A stretch of 64,000 nucleotides of DNA from an uncultured Caryophanales bacterium (GTDB taxonomy: Bacteria > Bacillota_I > Bacilli_A > RFN20 > CAG-826), in contig CABQKC010000002.1 of NCBI GenBank assembly GCA_902464635.1, positions 28,325 through 92,324 on the forward strand, written 5' to 3'. A model generated the notes under the pieces. The model had not been told where the DNA came from, did no database searches, and saw only the letters and a list, made by a program, of their open reading frames with translations. Numbering within the stretch: position 1 is the stretch's first letter; each line of letters begins with the position of its first letter. This document shows, one piece after another, positions 62,739-64,000 of the stretch. Position numbers and translations under genes: made by a program.

Positions 62739-63449
62739 CTATTCCTCGTCTATTGCAGAAAATAAGCTGCAGCAATATAAAGCAGCCGTTTCAGCTCTTA
62801 ATATTCTTTTTCCTAATGATACAGGCTCAAATCCAGCCTCTATGGCCTTATTTACCTCTTCCTTGCTAAATCCACCCTCTGGACCAATTAGAATCAATGT
62901 AGACTCGTTTTTATGCGAATTTAGGCTAGATAATAGTGTTGAGGATGATCCTCTTTCTTCTTCATAAGGAATGATCTTATGTTGATAATCTAATTTTAAT
63001 AAATCATCAAATTTAATATATTCATTAACTTCAGGAATGGAATTTCTCCTACATTGTTCGGCACCTTCTTTAGCAATCTTGCATAATCTAAGGTATTTAT
63101 TGTCTTCTTTTCCTTTTGGTTTGACTATTACTCTATCTGAAATAACCGGATAGAAACTAGAAACGCCTAATTCAGTTCCTTTTAATACAATTAATTCGTT
63201 ATGATCGCCTTTTAATAAGCAAAAAGCCAGTCCTAATGGCAAATTATTTTCCCTACAATCGACCTTTTCTAAGATATCTGCCTTTAAAGGCTCAAGAGAA
63301 GTTATCTTGCATCTATAGGTTATATTCTTATCGCTTAATTCGATTTCTTCTCCTATAGTGACTCTTTTTACAGATAAAAGATGGTGAAGCGAATCATTAT
63401 CCAATTCAACTTCCCCAAAAGAATTGACGCTACCAAAATAATGCTGCAT
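62739..63449 (-). CDS. rsmE: 16S rRNA (uracil(1498)-N3)-methyltransferase
   Basis: A 236-residue SPOUT-fold enzyme. The N-terminal PUA-like part (HHLLSVKRVTIGEEIELSD) is followed by the catalytic knot: LKGTELGVSSFYPVISDR, LIGPEGGFSKEEV and SLGKRILRAETAAL. Its start overlaps the upstream gene stop by one base. Confidence 0.94.
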   Translation of the reverse strand: MQHYFGSVNSFGEVELDNDSLHHLLSVKRVTIGEEIELSDKNITYRCKITSLEPLKADILEKVDCRENNLPLGLAFCLLKGDHNELIVLKGTELGVSSFYPVISDRVIVKPKGKEDNKYLRLCKIAKEGAEQCRRNSIPEVNEYIKFDDLLKLDYQHKIIPYEEERGSSSTLLSSLNSHKNESTLILIGPEGGFSKEEVNKAIEAGFEPVSLGKRILRAETAALYCCSLFSAIDEE

Positions 63450-63889
63450 CAGCGCAAGAACTCCCCTTCTCCATCTTTTAAGGAATCCTTTTTAAGATAA
63501 TAAAGTCCTAAAAATAGATAGATTACGAATAAAATTATAAAAGGTAGCAAAAAAGCTAAATAATAATTCTTAATCGCACCAGAAAAATATAATATTAAGC
63601 CCAGGCAGGCAATGAATAAGATGGATATAGCAATGTTGATATAGGCCATCTTTTGCTTATGAATATAGAAATTATGGACTCCAAACATTCCTAAAAGCAT
63701 GCAAAGTAAGGCAAATTTCTTATGTGACTTGCTCTTATATAGGCTAATATCTTCCCCATATTTACCAAAAGATGTCGTAACATCCATGGTTTTATAATTA
63801 TCCTCGATAGGAGAAATCCCTCCACAATGAGGACAAACATCGCTATCAAATTTTGAAATTTCTTTTTTACAATACTTACAATAAGGCAT
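63449..63889 (-). CDS. Zinc-ribbon/TM2-domain membrane protein
   Basis: 146 residues. A zinc ribbon (MPYCKYCKKEI ... DVCPHCGG) is followed by a linker and a TM2-type pair of helices whose loop carries LLGMFGVHNFYIHKQK, then one or two more helices. The function is unknown. Start 63889 gives a clean zinc ribbon; TATACT lies 9 bases upstream without an RBS. It is coupled to rsmE by a one-base overlap. Beyond it (63890-64000) only this promoter region is seen. Confidence 0.72.
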   Translation of the reverse strand: MPYCKYCKKEISKFDSDVCPHCGGISPIEDNYKTMDVTTSFGKYGEDISLYKSKSHKKFALLCMLLGMFGVHNFYIHKQKMAYINIAISILFIACLGLILYFSGAIKNYYLAFLLPFIILFVIYLFLGLYYLKKDSLKDGEGEFLR

Positions 63890-64000
63890 ACCTATATAAG
63901 TATAGCAAGAAAAAAGAATTCGTTTAGGGTAAAAATGAAAAATAGCTAGATAGAGAACCAAATGTTGGATAAATATAGGCTTCAGTTGGCATCTTTTTCC

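Noticed and set aside
1..64000. tRNA, rRNA, CRISPR, insertion sequences or prophage
   Set aside because: No cloverleaf-like segment, repeat-spacer array, transposase or phage gene was recognised; the Xer protein is the housekeeping type.

Overview
The window looks like ordinary chromosome from an AT-rich (by eye roughly one third G+C) Gram-positive-type bacterium that uses the standard bacterial code: TAA, TAG and TGA all end genes. The gene orders ybeY-cdd-era-recO-glyS-dnaG-rpoD-trmK, asp23-nusB-xseA-xseB-dxs, and plsY divergent from parE-parC are Bacillota orders. Single-chain GlyRS, the NadD-YqeK fusion, many short lipoproteins with Ser-rich linkers, and InlB-type repeats on starch enzymes suggest an uncultured gut member of the Bacilli near the Erysipelotrichales/RF39/'Tenericutes' side. 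That placement is inference. I saw no rRNA, tRNA, insertion sequence, prophage or CRISPR array.

Left part (1-34.6 kb, every gene on +). Bases 1-9 kb hold a starch locus: the end of an MsmK/MalK-type sugar ABC ATPase, a lipoprotein type I pullulanase split by a frameshift, a starch-binding lipoprotein, a lipoprotein alpha-amylase, and a membrane-anchored starch-binding protein interrupted by an in-frame TAA. Then come a dolichol-phosphate-glucose-type glycosyltransferase, obgE, a 30-codon membrane microprotein coupled to ruvA-ruvB, secDF, recJ, relA, hisS, aspS, tkt, an Asp23-family gene, nusB, xseA, xseB, dxs, dinB, a Xer recombinase, deoB, and a two-gene ABC importer that lacks an ATPase.

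Centre (34.6-35.07 kb). A 466-bp gene-free stretch has a convincing 28-bp dif site at 34931-34958, nested hairpins and a terminator between convergent genes. Genes left of it point right and most genes right of it point left, so this is very probably the replication terminus.

Right part (35-64 kb, mostly -). It holds rsfS, nadD-yqeK, yhbY, yqeG, parC, parE, plsY (+), yneF, efp, a metallo-beta-lactamase hydrolase, rpmG, ispG (+), nfo, a DEAD-box helicase, ispH (+), trmK, two sigma-70 genes in tandem, dnaG, glyS, recO, era, cdd, ybeY, a C39-peptidase membrane protein without an ATPase, rpsU, deoC, rpmF, mtaB, an unrecognised gene, rsmE and a zinc-ribbon/TM2 protein.

How the parts work together: the left end degrades and imports alpha-glucans. 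deoB, deoC and cdd recycle nucleosides, with tkt in the pentose phosphate pathway. dxs, ispG and ispH are MEP isoprenoid steps. Topoisomerase IV and a Xer recombinase flank the dif site where chromosome dimers and catenanes are resolved. Several transcription units appear to start at or within a few bases of the initiation codon, with no Shine-Dalgarno sequence.
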